Source: Piper betle | Taxonomy: Eukaryota > Streptophyta > Magnoliopsida > Piperales > Piperaceae | NCBI GenBank assembly: GCA_033002965.1 | Contig: JAURVB010010478.1 | Location: 54,782-118,781 of the forward strand | Length of the DNA stretch: 64,000 bases | Direction: 5' to 3' | Shown: positions 1 through 12,493 of the stretch, one piece after another | Position numbering within the stretch: position 1 is the first letter of the stretch | How the letters are laid out: the number at the start of each line of letters is the position of its first letter | Position numbers and translations under genes: made by a program | Notes under the pieces: model-generated | Seen by the model: only the letters and a program-made list of their open reading frames with translations | What the model was told of the DNA's origin: nothing | Databases searched by the model: none

Positions 1-948
1 GTGCATTATTTAATAACACCCTTAATTAGGGTGGTCAATAAAATCTCCAATTTAAACTCTAGGGGAAACACTTCAAGAAAGATATAATTCACGAAGTGAC
101 ATGCTTGAACTTGGCCACAGATATATTCTTCACGGCTAATAAATATTTTGTACTATCACCGGGTGTAATTAATTATTTTTAATAATTAATTTGTATACAA
201 GAAAAATAATTATCTTAATTTTATTAATTATATAATATATTAAACATAACTATTTTTTGTTAAATTTTCTATTTAAAATTATTAAACTATTTATATTATT
301 TTCATGTCAGCCAAATAAATCATTAAAAAAATACAAGATGATGAAAGACTATTAATTTTTAGAGTAAAATAATATAATAGATATTATAGGGCTTTGGAAC
401 CTATAATCTCGGCATATAATAACTAGCCAAGATGTCACGCCATGCATAATGTATATTGGATAAATTTTAATTTTAAATATGACATCTCATTAAATAATAA
501 CTTTAATAACTTGAATATATACTGTGATTGACTTTGAAAATAAATTTTATTTGAATGAAAATATAATTTATAATTATTTAATTTTTTAAAATATTTTTTA
601 GACAATTAGACACAATTTTTTAATAATGAGGTTAGTCTAGTAATAGGAAGTTACTAATTGAAGTTACTCGGGTTTGAAGCTCTATAAGAAGTATTCTTAT
701 TATATTTTGATTGATTAATTTTCTTATAAGAAGTATTTGTATTGTGTTTTAGACCAATATTGAGTACATCTTTTATTAATAAAAGTAGATATATCATGAT
801 CATTGCATTACGAGACTAGACAATTTTTAATCTAACTTCTCGTGTTCATCTCGCATAAAAACTGCTGCGATTTTCATAGCACATGGTTGGCAAAAGAAAC
901 ACTTAACTTGCTTAATTGTTTTTCATAATAATACATATGTACATGTAG
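1..948. other. AT-rich intron or upstream sequence of the bHLH gene
   Basis: No coding stretch is visible. The first recognisable bHLH exon opens at an AG acceptor just before 949, and its reading continues upstream of its first Met. This stretch is therefore probably the end of an intron whose first coding exon lies outside the window. Confidence 0.55.
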
Positions 949-2256
949 GTGGTTTTCCATCAATGACAAGAGCGCTTGGAAACTACAATTCCCGGGCAGG
1001 TGGTGGTGCAAGGGAAGCGTACATGAACGGATCAACACTCAAGCCTCAGCTTAGCAGCTTCTCCAGGCAGGATTCCCTCTCCCAAGTCTCCGATATGAGC
1101 ATGTCCGACTTCGATTGTGATGGAGATCATGCCGTCCTACGCCGGAACCGTGCCGGGGACGGGCCGACCAACGGGTGCAGCCAGTCCTATAACATGGGAT
1201 CGGGGAACTTCATCAGGATGGGTTCATGGGATGACTCCAATCCAGTCGCCTTCCCTTCTTCTCCCAGCAGGCGTTCCAAGGACATCAATGGGGAGATTGC
1301 TGCTGCACTCAACAATGTTGACTCCGAGGTAATTACTATCATATATAGAATTTGCTAATCATTAGTATTTTGGATATTAATATCCATGCTATAACTAGCT
1401 GCTAGCTATTCTATACTATCATATTATAGATTTCGAACCATGGCTGTCTCTCTGATACTACTAACAGGCAAACTATAAGCTATTAAGAGCACAGATCATT
1501 TTACGTTTACTTCAGCATACGAACTATAACGAAAGAAATGTCTCAAATTACCGAGCAGTTCAACATGGCCAACAAGAGCGTGGACGTGGCCACAATGGAG
1601 AAGTTCTTGCAGCTCCAACAAGATTCTGTGCCTTGCAAAGTTCGGGCCAAGCGAGGGTTGTGCCACTCACCCAAGAAGCATAGCAGAGAGGGTAAGTATA
1701 AATTTTTCGGATATTTTGATGAGTCTTTAATAATTTGTATATATTTCTCCAATATTATGCGTGTATGTTTGATGTGTTAGTAGTTAAGATTAACATATGT
1801 GATACTTTCACAGGACAGGCGAACTAGAATTAGTGAGAAACTGAGAAAGCTACAAGAGCTTATGCCCAATATCGACAAGGTATAATTATAACAAGTTTTG
1901 TTCTTGCTTCATATATCAGCACATACATTCCTTTCCATTGATAAGCATATACTCAAATATATAAATGGCATTAGATATTGTGTATGTCTAGACATGCTTG
2001 CTTTCCATGGTTAATTATTATATTCATGGTTTTGCAGCAAACAAATACGGCAGAAATGTTGGATTTGGCTGTCCAGTATATCAAATCTTTGCAAAGTCAA
2101 TTGCAGGTATATATACCATCAGAATTTTTACATGACATTGATAATGTTGTTACTAGCTCCGCCCGGTGATCTTTTGGATTTGAATTTGTTCCCCAGGAGT
2201 TGCAACAAGAGCAAGCAAACTGCACTTGCGCGAGTAGACATTCAGCTGGGGTTTAG
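949..2256 (+). CDS. bHLH transcription factor of the FLOWERING BHLH / bHLH122-bHLH130 group, 5' incomplete, one-base frameshift
   Basis: Members of this group are nuclear E-box-binding activators; Arabidopsis FBH proteins activate CONSTANS. Visible exons are 949-1328, a second ending at 1691, 1814-1879, 2038-2106 and 2197-2256 (stop TAG). The first carries the serine-rich SSFSRQDSLSQVSDMSM region and MGSWDDS. The next has ATMEKFLQLQQDSVPCKVRAKRG, followed by the basic region HPRSIAER in a different frame. The last exons encode RRTRISEKLRKLQELMPN, QTNTAEMLDLAVQYI and the cysteine-containing tail NCTCAS. Splice phases after the basic region are all zero and fit the family. An extra base near 1655-1660 (family KRG-CAT-HPR) shifts the frame in front of the DNA-contacting residues. 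The start of the second exon is unresolved: 1559 gives the right phase, 1495 and 1516 do not. The N-terminal exon is outside the window. Family assignment is secure; functional state is not. Confidence 0.85.
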
Positions 2257-2876
2257 GAAATTGATTTTACAAGTGCAGAGTCTTGTAATTAAAGATCTCT
2301 TGTTTGTATGTAAATGTTTTCAAGAAGAAATATTATTTGTGTTTACAAGAAAAATCAACATTTCTTAATTGTGATAGGGCGTAGATAGTAAGGACTGTCA
2401 AGTTTAGCCTACTAGCTAGCTATCATATGAAATATGTTATTTTTAAATAATTTTTTGTCTGTATATGTATTCTAATTTTCTGGCCCTTTTTTTCACTCAA
2501 AACTCCCGAAATTATTATGAAGCATATAAACGTGACTCTTTTCCTAGCGCTCAACTTTTCCGCATAAGTGATTTCAACATATAGCTTAATGCTAAGAGAC
2601 CAAAACCCCTGGAGGCTGGCGTACCCATTTCTTCTCGTACACAAAGCGTAAATTGATTTCTCCATGCTTAAGAAATATCATTTTTTTTAATTTCAGCTTT
2701 AGTAAAATATGAATTCAACAAGTATTGAACATTTAGTCATTACTATGCTTGTTTCTAGGTTGAAGTGCCATTTATACAAATAAATTGAAATCTCCTTTAA
2801 TATGCAAATAAGAATCTCCTTCCCTACAAACCGTTCAAAATCAAACAATGGCCTTCTACGTACACACACACATATA

Positions 2877-2938
<62 letters not shown>

Positions 2939-4142
2939 GGGTAAAGTTGTCAATGACCGAAAGAAAGAAAGTACCAATTACTTTCAAAAGGTTGCACGAA
3001 ATATCCAGGAACATGGTTAATCGTTTCGATGCCTTCACACACCAACAAAAGTCACAAAAGGACACCACATAAGATGCAAAGGCGAAAGCAAAAGATGATA
3101 TGAACAGACGATTGTGCAGCCTTCTCGATCGAAATAGATTGCTCCATCTCGTCTTTAGCATCACCAAACAAGTGAAACCAGACACAAGAAAATTATTTAT
3201 TAAAAGTTTCTCTTTCTTTGCCTTTGGGAAAAGATCATGCAGTCGGAGTGTCCACACTAGCTTATAAGATTTACGAAAGACCAACATCAACCGAATTATC
3301 AATCCAATATAGATCTAAACAAGTCGGTGGTACATTACAAAAACATCTTCCCAAAAATAAAATAAAATAAAAAGCTCATTAACTTACGGCGTAATAGTAA
3401 ACAAGTGAAGTTTTTGCAGTTATCTTTGAATTTCATATGAATAACGATCGATTTTGAAAACCAATTTATCTTGGCACAGGCCGAGTGTTATATATCTACC
3501 TTGGTATTTTAGTTACAACGGTACTTCTATACATAAGGTACAGTACCTGAAGGAAATAACAATTTAAGCCACATCTTACACAAAAGATCACGTAAAATAA
3601 AAACAGATAGGCCCATAACATACCCCTACTTGCGAGTCATAACACTTAAGCTTAAGTAGCTTTTAAAAGCTTAGTCACTAATCAATCGCATTTCATCAAT
3701 GTTGTACTGCGCAAACAAAGTAGTCAAAGATATGAAAATGGCTGCATGCTGCTCGGAATTGAAGTAATGAACCCCTAACCTCCTTTTGCAATTGAATATA
3801 AAAATTTCTGCTGAAATAATGTATAACTGCCTCCCACCATTGGCCAAAGCTGCCTACTTTGATGATCTCTAACAGTGAATCTTCACCCAAGTGAAGTTAT
3901 TTTCTCTGCCATTTTTGAACTCTACATTCCACTCGTCTTACAAATGAAATCTCAACTATTCAAGAAATTATCGAGGAACATGTTTTGCTACACTTTATTC
4001 CACTCAAACAAAAAACAATCAATTCCTTGTTAGCCGGATGATGATATATATACTTGCATGCATGCATAACTACTAAAATACTCTTTTAAGCTCGGGGGAT
4101 CAGAATAACTAAATCAAGAATGCAATTAGAAAGAGATTACCA
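2257..4142. other. Intergenic, AT-rich, no gene recognised
   Basis: This holds the 3' flanks of two convergent genes (bHLH on + and receptor kinase on -). Apart from the TA microsatellite at 2883-2938, I see only short chance open frames without domain similarity. Confidence 0.6.
2883..2938. repeat. TA microsatellite, imperfect
   Basis: Alternating TA for about 56 bases with one interruption (AAAT) near 2917. Such tracts often vary in length and can be misassembled. Confidence 0.95.
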
Positions 4143-7100
4143 TCAATGACTGCCGATCCTCTCAAGATTCTCCAACACAGTCCGCATCCTTGGCCGGAGC
4201 TCAGGGTCGGTCTCAGTGCATTGGAGCGCAATGTGGAATGCCGAAAGTACCTCCTCCTTGGCCTGCACCTCTAGTAGCAGCGCCGGGTCCACCATATCCG
4301 ACAATGGCCGCTCCTCCTCAAAACCCTTCCTCACCCACATCACCAGCTCCGTCGTCCCCTCGCTTGTGGAGGTAGACGTCAGTGCCGCCGGCGACCGCCC
4401 AGTGAGTAGCTCCAGCAGTATGAGGCCAAAGGAGTAAATGTCCCACTTTTGGGCAGGGCGGGCACCCGGGAGGCGAGCCTCCGGAGACCGGTAGCCTGAC
4501 ACGGTGCCACCGACCGAGCGGAGGGCCGTGGTCACGGGCGCAGCGGCGGTTGTGAGTGAGATGAGGCGGTTGAGACCGAAGTCGGAGATGTAGGGGGTGA
4601 AGTTTTCGTCGAGGAGGACGTTGGTGGGTTTGATGTCGCCATGGACGAACTTGCGTGGGCTGCACTCGTGAAGATGGGATAGGCCACGGGCTACGCCTCG
4701 GGCGATTCCCAACCGAGTCAACCAGGACAGACTACGACTCGGTTCCCCTGCTTCACCTACCAACCCAGTCTTCTTCGTTAATAATTTAATAAGTACTTGC
4801 TCTTTTTGTAAAAAATGTCTTTAGTCCCAATCGGATCTGTCTCTGAGTTTTAAGATGAAATGAATATTATAGAAAATGATATGCGAAAAAAATGTAATTT
4901 CAAACATGGTGTTTAATCGCAATAACCAAATTAAACATTTACCAGTAAAATCGAGGATGCAAAATATAATATGCAGCAATTAGCATACATAGAATTATAA
5001 TTAGGTGTAACGGGTTGTGAAATTGATCTGTGAAAATGTGGAAAAGTGCGACACATGCTTTTACTGGACCCCTTGTTTATGAATTGAATCTTGTTATATT
5101 ATCATAAGGTCTCGATCTTAACTCTAAAATGGTCCCAAAGTGATACTTATAGCATCCTTATTACTTTTTAAAAAGAACAGATTTCTAAAAAATCATCTAA
5201 GTACTGTTGCTAGGACAAGGAGGATGCAATGTTGCACTCAGCCGCATAATTAAAAGAAAAATGACAAAAAATATTATTAACTAGACTAAAAGCATATCTA
5301 ACCCTAATTCTACCGAAAACAAGAGGAAATAAAAGGAAGAAATTGAAGAACATGATGGCCAACATCAACGTCCCAAGGCGAGGTGATGTGTAGTTTTGTA
5401 TGTTTTGTATCATTCAATATACGAAACAGGCAACGGAACCGACCGAGGTAAACGCTGAAATAATGAGCACCCTAGCGTTCATTCGCTGTGGTAAAGGTTC
5501 TAATCATTTCACGTTAATATCCAAAATTGTTTTTAGACCAACGGAACGTACAAAAAGTCAACTTTAATTGTTAATATTGATAATTGTTTTTAGACCAATG
5601 AGAGTGAGTGATAATTATGGCTACCTGTAACAGTGCCCCCCCCCCCCCCCCAAAAAATAATAATTATTACTCCAGGAAAGAAAATGAATACCGGACCTGC
5701 TATTTGAAAATAAAATGATTCCGGGCGGCCCACTAAATCAAATCAAACCTTATTAGAACTTAACCATTTCAAAAACAAAAATGAAATGACAAAACAGACA
5801 TCCAGAAGATAAGAAAAGTAAATTACCAGCACAAACTGTGTTGTCTAATTTGACTTCAGAAAAATGTTTCGTTTTCACCACTGCCAGTCTACAACTCCCT
5901 AAACCTCGATAATATTTCGGTTTTTAATTTTGGTTTTATGCAAAACTTTAAAACCAAGGACATCATAAATTGAAGTCTTAATGCGCCACTTCGCTTGTTT
6001 GTAGCTAAATCAAATGAATTTTAGGGGGTGTTGGCATAAGTTCAGAAAGTCTAGCTTGGTGAGAGTCAAGTGGAATTGTATTTCGAGCCTTTTACTTACT
6101 ATTATCAAGTCAAATGCTAAGCTAAATCGAATGAGTAAGAAAAAATATAAATAAAGTAAGGAAGGCAATGCTCATCGTATCGACGAAGAAAGGGGGTTAA
6201 GAGCAGGTAAACTAACCGTGGAGTGCGTCGGAGAGGTTGCCGTTGGGGATGTAGTCGGAGACGATGAGCTTCTCGTCGGCGGCCCAGTAGTAGGCCCTCA
6301 TCCTCACCAAGTTCGGGTGCCGCACCTTCCCTATCGCCTCCACCTCCGCCGCAAACTCCTTGTACCCGCCGCCGCCGCTGCCTTCCCCCAGCCGCCGCAC
6401 CGCCACCGCCTCCCCATTCCCGACCACCACCTTGTACACTATCCCCCTCCCGCTCTTCCCCACCACGTACGCCGGCGCCCGAAGCAGCTCCTCCACCTCC
6501 ACCTTGAACCCCTTGCCCATCGCCACCAGCTCGCCCCGGGGCGCCGGTGGCGGCGGCCGACCGGTGGTCTTTCTCACTCGACTTCTCCGAAGGTTCGGCG
6601 TCAGAGGAGTTGTTTCTCGGCTTCGCTTCCCACGGCCAGCACGCCCGCTTCTCCCCGCCCAGCCTCTCGTTCTTCTTGCAGATGCGGCAGCCGCTGATAT
6701 CGTTCTTCATGCGGTAGCAAATGTAGACTACCGCCAGCCCCGCCGCCGCTACCCCAGCAGTGTCGGCGACGGAGATGAGTGCGATCTGCGCCGGTGTCAG
6801 CCCCTTCTTCCAGTTCCCCGCCGCCGTCCCTTATGGCCTGCGACACCGGAGGCGGCGCAGTCGGCTGCGGTGCGGCGGCACAGAGGTTGTGGAGGGGGAA
6901 CCCGCAGAGGCCGGAATTGCCGAGGAAGGCGGTCGGGCCCTGCGCGGCCAACGACTCTGATTGCGGGATTTCGCCGGTGAGGTTGTTGTTCCGAAGATCC
7001 AACCTCACCGTCGCCGGCATCTCCCCCAGCGATTTGGGAATCTCGCCGGAAAGTTGATTGAACGACAGATTTAGGGCTCCGCACAGCGACTTCACCTTCC

Positions 7101-7734
7101 CCAAATCGGGAGGGATCGGCCCGGCGAAGTCGTTATTGGACAGATCAAGCTCCACCAGGTTGACGAGCTTCTCCCAAATCCCGCAGGGGAGATGGCCGGA
7201 CAGGCAGTTTCCGGAGAGGAGAAACCGCTGCAGCTGGCAGCAGTCGGCGAAGGCGAAGGGGAGCTCGCCGGAGAGGGCGTTCCGGTTGAGGTCGAGGTTT
7301 TGGAGGTGGGGGAGAGAGCAGACCGCGGCGGGGACGGGGCCGATGAGGTTGTTGTCGGCGAGGCAGAGGGAGCGGAGGGCGGCGGCGTGGAATAGCTGGG
7401 AGGGGATGGGGCCAGAGAAGTTGTTGCCGCGGAGGTTGAGGCGGCGGAGGTAGACGAGGGAGCCGAGCTCGGAGGGGATGTAGCCGCGGAGGCCCATGCC
7501 GGTGACGGCGACAGAGACGACGCGGGGGCAGCCGGCGATGATCTCGCAGGCGACGCCGGACCAGTTGCAGGGGTCGGCGTCGGAGGGGTTCCAGTCGAGG
7601 AAGGGTTCACCGGCGGAGAGGAAGTCGACGTCGACGGCGGACTTGAGGGCGAGGAGGGAGAGGCCGTCGGGGGAGAGGGAAGAGGCCAGCCATACTTGTA
7701 ACAAAATGCATTGGAGAAGGAGGAAGACCTTCAT
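4143..7734 (-). CDS. LRR receptor-like protein kinase of the At1g67510/ZAR1 group (LRR III), two one-base frameshifts
   Basis: A plasma-membrane receptor with few LRRs and a probably weak or atypical kinase. Exons are 6217-7734 and 4143-4756 (stop at 4143). The intron splits LHG, with phase 1 on both sides. Order: signal peptide (MKVFLLLQCILLQVWLASS); LRRNT with DPCNWSGVAC; about six LRRs; GLCGFPL; a transmembrane stretch around ISVADTAGVAAAGLAVVYI; kinase with GKSGRGIVYK loop, AVRRLGEG, HGDIKPTN and SDFGLNRL. The VAIK lysine is replaced by Arg and HRD reads HGD, as is common in this clade. Correcting two extra bases (6816-6819 and about 6534-6541) gives roughly 709 residues, the usual length. 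The first break sits before the membrane segment and the second just before GELVAMGKGF. Without correction the protein stops after the LRRs. The first exon is very GC-rich compared with its surroundings. Confidence 0.88.
5636..5651. repeat. Run of 16 C inside the receptor-kinase intron
   Basis: A pure C tract followed by an A-rich stretch, in the intron between the two exons of the first LRR kinase. Poly-C of this length is unusual in AT-rich plant introns and is a likely place for length error. Confidence 0.95.
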
Positions 7735-7934
7735 CCGGAATTACGTCGGCGACGGCGGCGGCGGCGGTGGTAGTGGAGGTTTTGAAGAGGGCGGTGTGTT
7801 TCCTTACTCGAAATGTAGGGGTTTTAGTGTATGAGCTGGTGGGACCTTCCTCGTCAAAAATGGTTGTAAGACTCTCCACTCCTTGAAAGAAGTAAAGAGT
7901 AGGAGTAAATTATAGCTATTTCCCCATAGTTTTA

Positions 7935-7939
<5 letters not shown>

Positions 7940-7967
<28 letters not shown>
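7940..7967. repeat. TA microsatellite
   Basis: About 28 bases of alternating TA roughly 200 bases upstream of the LRR kinase start codon. Confidence 0.9.
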
Positions 7968-7969
<2 letters not shown>

Positions 7970-9408
7970 TTAGTTAATAAAAATAAAAAAATAAAAAAGT
8001 ATTTTGGATTTATTTTTAGTTATAGATTATTTTGTTTTGTGTTGTTTTTTTTAACCTAATTCTAACACTTTATTAAATTAGTTAGCTTTTATAACTTCAT
8101 TGCTATTGATATTTGATGAATTATAATTATTTAATAAATGTGGATGTCGGCTCAGCCTCGGCTCATAAGTCATATCCAGTGAGCAAAGCCTGAGCTTAGA
8201 GCAAGCTGAGCCCTTTAAGCCTCAACTAACTCGGCTTACTGTAAAATTCATTAGTCTTGGTTATTTGTAAGAAATAGGAGAGGATAACCATGTTCTTGTG
8301 TTTTAATTTTTAACGGGTTGTTAAATGTCAATTTGTGTAAATGGCAAGTAAAAGAGCCTTGGACCGCAGGCAGAGATTATTATTATTATTATATATATGT
8401 TTCGTCTGGGGACTGGGTTAATGTCAGACGCGGATTCCATTGCCCGTACTTTGGCACTGGTCATGTGTTAATTGTCCGCAAATGATAGGGTTTTCGTGGA
8501 GCTCTATTGGAAAAATAGTGTGCTCCATACACTTAGGAATTAGGATCATGGGAAAATCCACTTTCCAGTGTCTCAGTTCACGTTGATTATTACAATTTTT
8601 TAAGTCATGTAGTTATCATGTAAACAACATAAATAATATTTGTTAATTTGCTACAGTTACTGTGCCAAAAACTATGATTGATCAGTCCAAATAGAGGACT
8701 CCCTGCAACAAGTTAACCACATGCTATTTTCTTATTAAACAGATCACATTATGACATTTAATTCATTATATGGTATCAATTTCGAGAAACACACACACAG
8801 AAACTCAAACGAAAGAAGAGCTTTTTTTGTTTACAAAGTCATAAACCCCAGTTTGCCTAACATCAATTTACCCGCACACAGAGTCGAATGCATGGAGGGT
8901 TGACATCAAGAAGCAATCAGAGAAACTGACTGTCGGACACAAACTTCTTTTTCGAACATCTAACTGCATCCCCCACTCTAATTACCCTGCAACAGTCTCC
9001 TTCGTTTCTCTCTTTTTTGAATAAAAAAGCTTCTTTATTTTTTTAATTTCTATTTGTATGCTTCTTTCATCGTAAACATTCTTTTTACTTCCCTTTCTTT
9101 GTTGGTATAACTTCTCTACCAGCCATTGGCCAATAGGCCCAACCCATTACGTAGAAAACCTGGAGACAGAGAAGGACAATCGTGACTGTCATTGCCACAA
9201 AGTTCCTTTGTCTGAAGGGAAGTGTACGCCTTCAACAATTGCCCTCTCACTACTTGCATCTTATCTGATCTACTTAGGCGTCTAATGGTGACTCCTATTG
9301 ATTGCTGCAATAGTATGGACTTCTGGAATCTGGTGGGATAATCTTTTAGCCAAGCCACAATAATTCTGTCCAAAATTTTTCATCTGGAGTTTGGCCTTCT
9401 AACCAAAC

Positions 9409-9635
9409 TGTTTCCGTATAGAGGGAAAGATTGGAGTGGTTTCACGTGGTAAATGCTTATAAGTCACAATTTAATTGAAAGAGACCATCTCAGCTGTGCA
9501 TAGACTGGAGTGTGGACTGTTACCCATCTCTTTTCCCCATTTTGTTTCCATAGTCTAATAGGGCAAGATTGGAGTGAATTCATGTGGTAAATGCACAAGT
9601 CACAACTTCAATTGGAAGATATCATCTTAGCTCTC
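9409..9635. repeat. Direct duplication of a roughly 90-base segment
   Basis: Two imperfect copies, about 9409-9500 and 9542-9635, share the order GTTTCC, AAGATTGGAGTG, CATGTGGTAAATGC (or CACGTGG...), AAGTCACAA, CATCTTAGCT. They are offset by about 137 bases. No coding potential is seen. Confidence 0.7.
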
Positions 9636-10598
9636 GTGTATTATGGTGCCAGAGCTTGTATAGTTGTCTTAACTTTTTAAATTTATTTTTATTTCTATTT
9701 TGCATCATTTATATGAGAGAGGCCAGCTGCCTAGTTTTGGTAGACCAGTTCAACAACCCTTCTATTTGAGAAAATTTTCAAGACCATGTTTAGCAACTCG
9801 AGAACCTTATTTCAAATGAAAATTGTTGTATCTGCGTGCTCTGGATGGATCCCCAGTGTAGCTGCTGAAAGTTGTTTTCAAGCTAATTCCTTGGTTTCAC
9901 TCTCATAATATGCAGGTTTTTGGCTAGTTTACAGTTACTAAGCCAAAAAAGAAAAAGATGTATACAGATGAGGGACTTTTTTATTTTATTTTTTTGACAA
10001 GGCAAGAACACCCAACCAAGTTAGTTTTTGTTAGCAAGAAAGGGAAGTCAAGTCGAGAGCTCCTAACGTTAATATCAGAACCCAAGTTAAATGCCTCCAA
10101 TTGAAGTAAGATAATGTTATTTTAGTTTTGCCTCTTTTTGTCTATATAATTCAATTCAATTGAGTTTGTTTTAATATAATGCATTATCAAGATCATGTAC
10201 TTTTCCTTTATAGTTTAGTAAGAACAGTTTAATAAACATACGCTGATCAGGATTCTGAGGACCTGTAGCTTGCAAATTTAGTATCAGTAGATACACAGTT
10301 ATCACAAACATCAAGTTTTCATAATTCTCCTATTGTACTGTCAACTGTCCACATCCACACTTCTTTGAATTTATATCTTTATTCAGGATGAGGAGATTAC
10401 TTCTCTGCTCTGCAGCAACATTTTTCCAATCCTATAGATAAAAGTCAGTTCATCCATTTTTGAGAGGCAACACCTTCTACCTTTTCTTGTACCTGTCATT
10501 GTTTGAATGTTTTTTAAACATGATAATAAAATTGATCTCAATAAGAGCCTACTTAACTTCTACAAAAGCAAAACCCCAATCATCAATCTTGAGGCAAC

Positions 10599-11438
10599 TT
10601 ACAACTTGGGTTTCACTGCTTTCAGAGGAATGTCTAATGCATCATAGTGACCATAACCATGGTATAGAACTCTGATGGGATTCTCTTATCCATACTCCTG
10701 ACCATATTCTGCTATGGCTTTATAACTTCCAGGCTTCTTATCATTCACATAAACAGTTATGGGTGTTCTGCAAATAATATAACATTATCGATGAACCAAA
10801 CATCGATGGAACGAACATATATAATGTTAGATCCCAATAACATGAAGAACCAACAAAGCTCACCGAAGAACATGGGAAGACATAAGCAGCTCTGGTTCTC
10901 CTCCCCATATATGTGGCTGCCTCATCTCCATTACATACGTATCGAAGCTCCCTTCAACAATCCTGCATATGGTAACTTAACAAAATTATGTTAAAGGCTA
11001 ATAATTGTTGATAATATATCACGCCAAAAGAGGTTCCCTTGAAAAAATTAAGTGCAATTTGAAAAATAACCAATATCCCTTGCATCATTGAATCCGAATT
11101 TTAACAAATTATATTACCATTCTGTGTCGGCGCGCCTTTTGACAAATACATCTACCACCTGCGAATTTACAAATAACAAAAATTATGCAGCTTTACGTTT
11201 GGAAAAACAGAACAGTGACAAGATTTACATTGGTACTTGTGGAAATCTTGTTATCAATTAAACGGATGATTCAGTCTGAAAGGGGCTGATAGGAAGAAAG
11301 GTTGGAGAATGGATACTTTAGCCCTTGGTTCATCCGCTAGTTCTTTTTGTTGGCTCTCACTTGGGGTTGGCCTTCCTTCCCTCAAGCAAGCACCATGAAC
11401 AACATACCTGAATGAGCACCTCCCATCTCCAGGGATGC
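10599..11438 (-). pseudogene. OTU-domain cysteine protease (deubiquitinase), 3' exons with an in-frame stop
   Basis: OTU proteases remove ubiquitin. Four exons join in phase: 11317-11438, 11118-11158, 10864-10962 and 10599-10767. They encode the catalytic Asp/Cys motif GIPGDGRC, HGACLREGRPTPSES, KRRADTEW, then VEGSFDTYVMEMRQPHIWGG (10 bases into its exon), LLMSSHV, YKAIAEYGQEYG, and finally NPIRVLYHGYGHYDALDIP with the catalytic His. Between EYG and ENPIRV the expected Lys codon is TAA (10686-10688). The product would end before the catalytic His. The closest group is the plant OTU3/OTU4 type. Exons 5' of the GIPGDGRC exon were not found, although one minus-strand exon with a good donor near 13001-13070 is a weak candidate. 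Intact introns show this is not a processed copy. A single sequencing error cannot be excluded. Confidence 0.85.
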
Positions 11439-12064
11439 CTGCAATTTTATCATAAACAATATAGGAACCATTGTTCAACTTAAATGGAACATAAAAACAT
11501 CGGGTGGAATTTTTTCGGCCAAAAGTAAAATCAATTGTGACACTGCGCGCAATTGAATGGCCCAAAGTGATTTATTAACGAGACTTAGACAGATCGGTAT
11601 AAATTGGAATAATCTTAGCATTGACCCAAAAACAAAATCATAGTTACAATATAGGTGGAAAAAAGTTGAAGAAATTAAAACTTCCAAATCTTGTTTTCTT
11701 GCTACACAGCTAGTAAGCATAAAATAAATATTCCTGCCTCACATCTAGGAAACAAACAAATGAACGTATTAACCCACAAGGCAACGAGGCGGTATAATCC
11801 CTGTTACTTTGCCCCAGCTTGATGAAATTGGTTGATCTCTTTCCAAATTTCTCAATTACACCACGTAAAATTTCTAGAACAAGATCAAATATAAACACCA
11901 TATCATTCATGTATGCAACAAAATGACAAAATCTAACAATTTAAAACATGCAACATTCAGTTTTACTCTGGAATACATGCCCCCAAACCAATTCGGGGGT
12001 AAAGTGGGAGAAGAAAATTAAATTTATTCCACTCTCGTGCATGTCCAACATAACATAACAGATA

Positions 12065-12493
12065 TAGGGTTGCTCAATTGAGCGAGTCAGCTCGTGAGCA
12101 TTTAGCGTACGGCCCAGCTTGACTCGACTCGAAACTCGACATTTAAATGCTCGAGCTCGAACTCGAATTTTACGAGCCGAGCTTGAGCAAGGTCGTGTTT
12201 GATTCAACTCGACTCGGGAACTAAGATAGTTGAGATGGTAAGTATTCAAATTAATGACCTCAAGGTTGTACTTTTAACCGAGCTGGGTTCGAGCTCGAAC
12301 GGGAAAAATAAACAGTTTAAGTGTATTCGAGCTCGAGTCGAGCTCGAACACATAAAATACATTCAAGTCGAACTCGAACATGTATGTTCAAAACTTATTT
12401 GATCTCGAGTCGAGTTCGAACAAGTTTTGAACTATTCGAGCCGAGTTTGAACATAAGTTGAACTCGGTTCGCTCAGCTCGATGAACACTCCTA
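12065..12493. mobile_element. hAT-type MITE, non-autonomous
   Basis: The left end starts TAGGGTTGCTCAATTGAGC and the right end, read inward, starts TAGGAGTGTTCATCGAGC. These are imperfect terminal inverted repeats. The bases just outside, AACAGATA (12057-12064) and AACAGATG (12494-12501), match at seven of eight positions, the 8-bp target duplication typical of hAT elements. The interior is packed with CTCGA/TCGAG and GCTCGAGC words on both strands, as in many plant subterminal repeats. There is no transposase. Total length is about 429 bases. Confidence 0.8.

Larger units (their letters stand above)
7735..10598. other. Intergenic: promoter side of the LRR kinase and 3' side of the OTU gene
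   Basis: The first part is the upstream region of the minus-strand kinase, with a TA tract at 7940-7967. The remainder is AT-rich without a supported gene. A duplicated segment at 9409-9635 is listed separately. A GC-richer stretch around 8150-8270 has repeated GGCTCAG/GGCTCA words and may be an old transposon fragment, but I could not define its ends. Confidence 0.5.

Noticed and set aside
2856..3302. Minus-strand open frame of 148 codons
   Set aside because: Runs through the TA microsatellite and has no domain or splice context.
6218..7834. Long open frames on the plus strand of the GC-rich LRR kinase exon
   Set aside because: Low-complexity Pro/Ser/Arg products from reading GC-rich DNA antisense; the minus strand carries a clear LRR kinase with splice sites.
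11254..11565. Continuous minus-strand frame with Met upstream of GIPGDGRC, as the true OTU start
   Set aside because: The acceptor TTGCAG just before the GIPGDGRC codons and the lack of family similarity upstream show that the upstream part is intron read-through.
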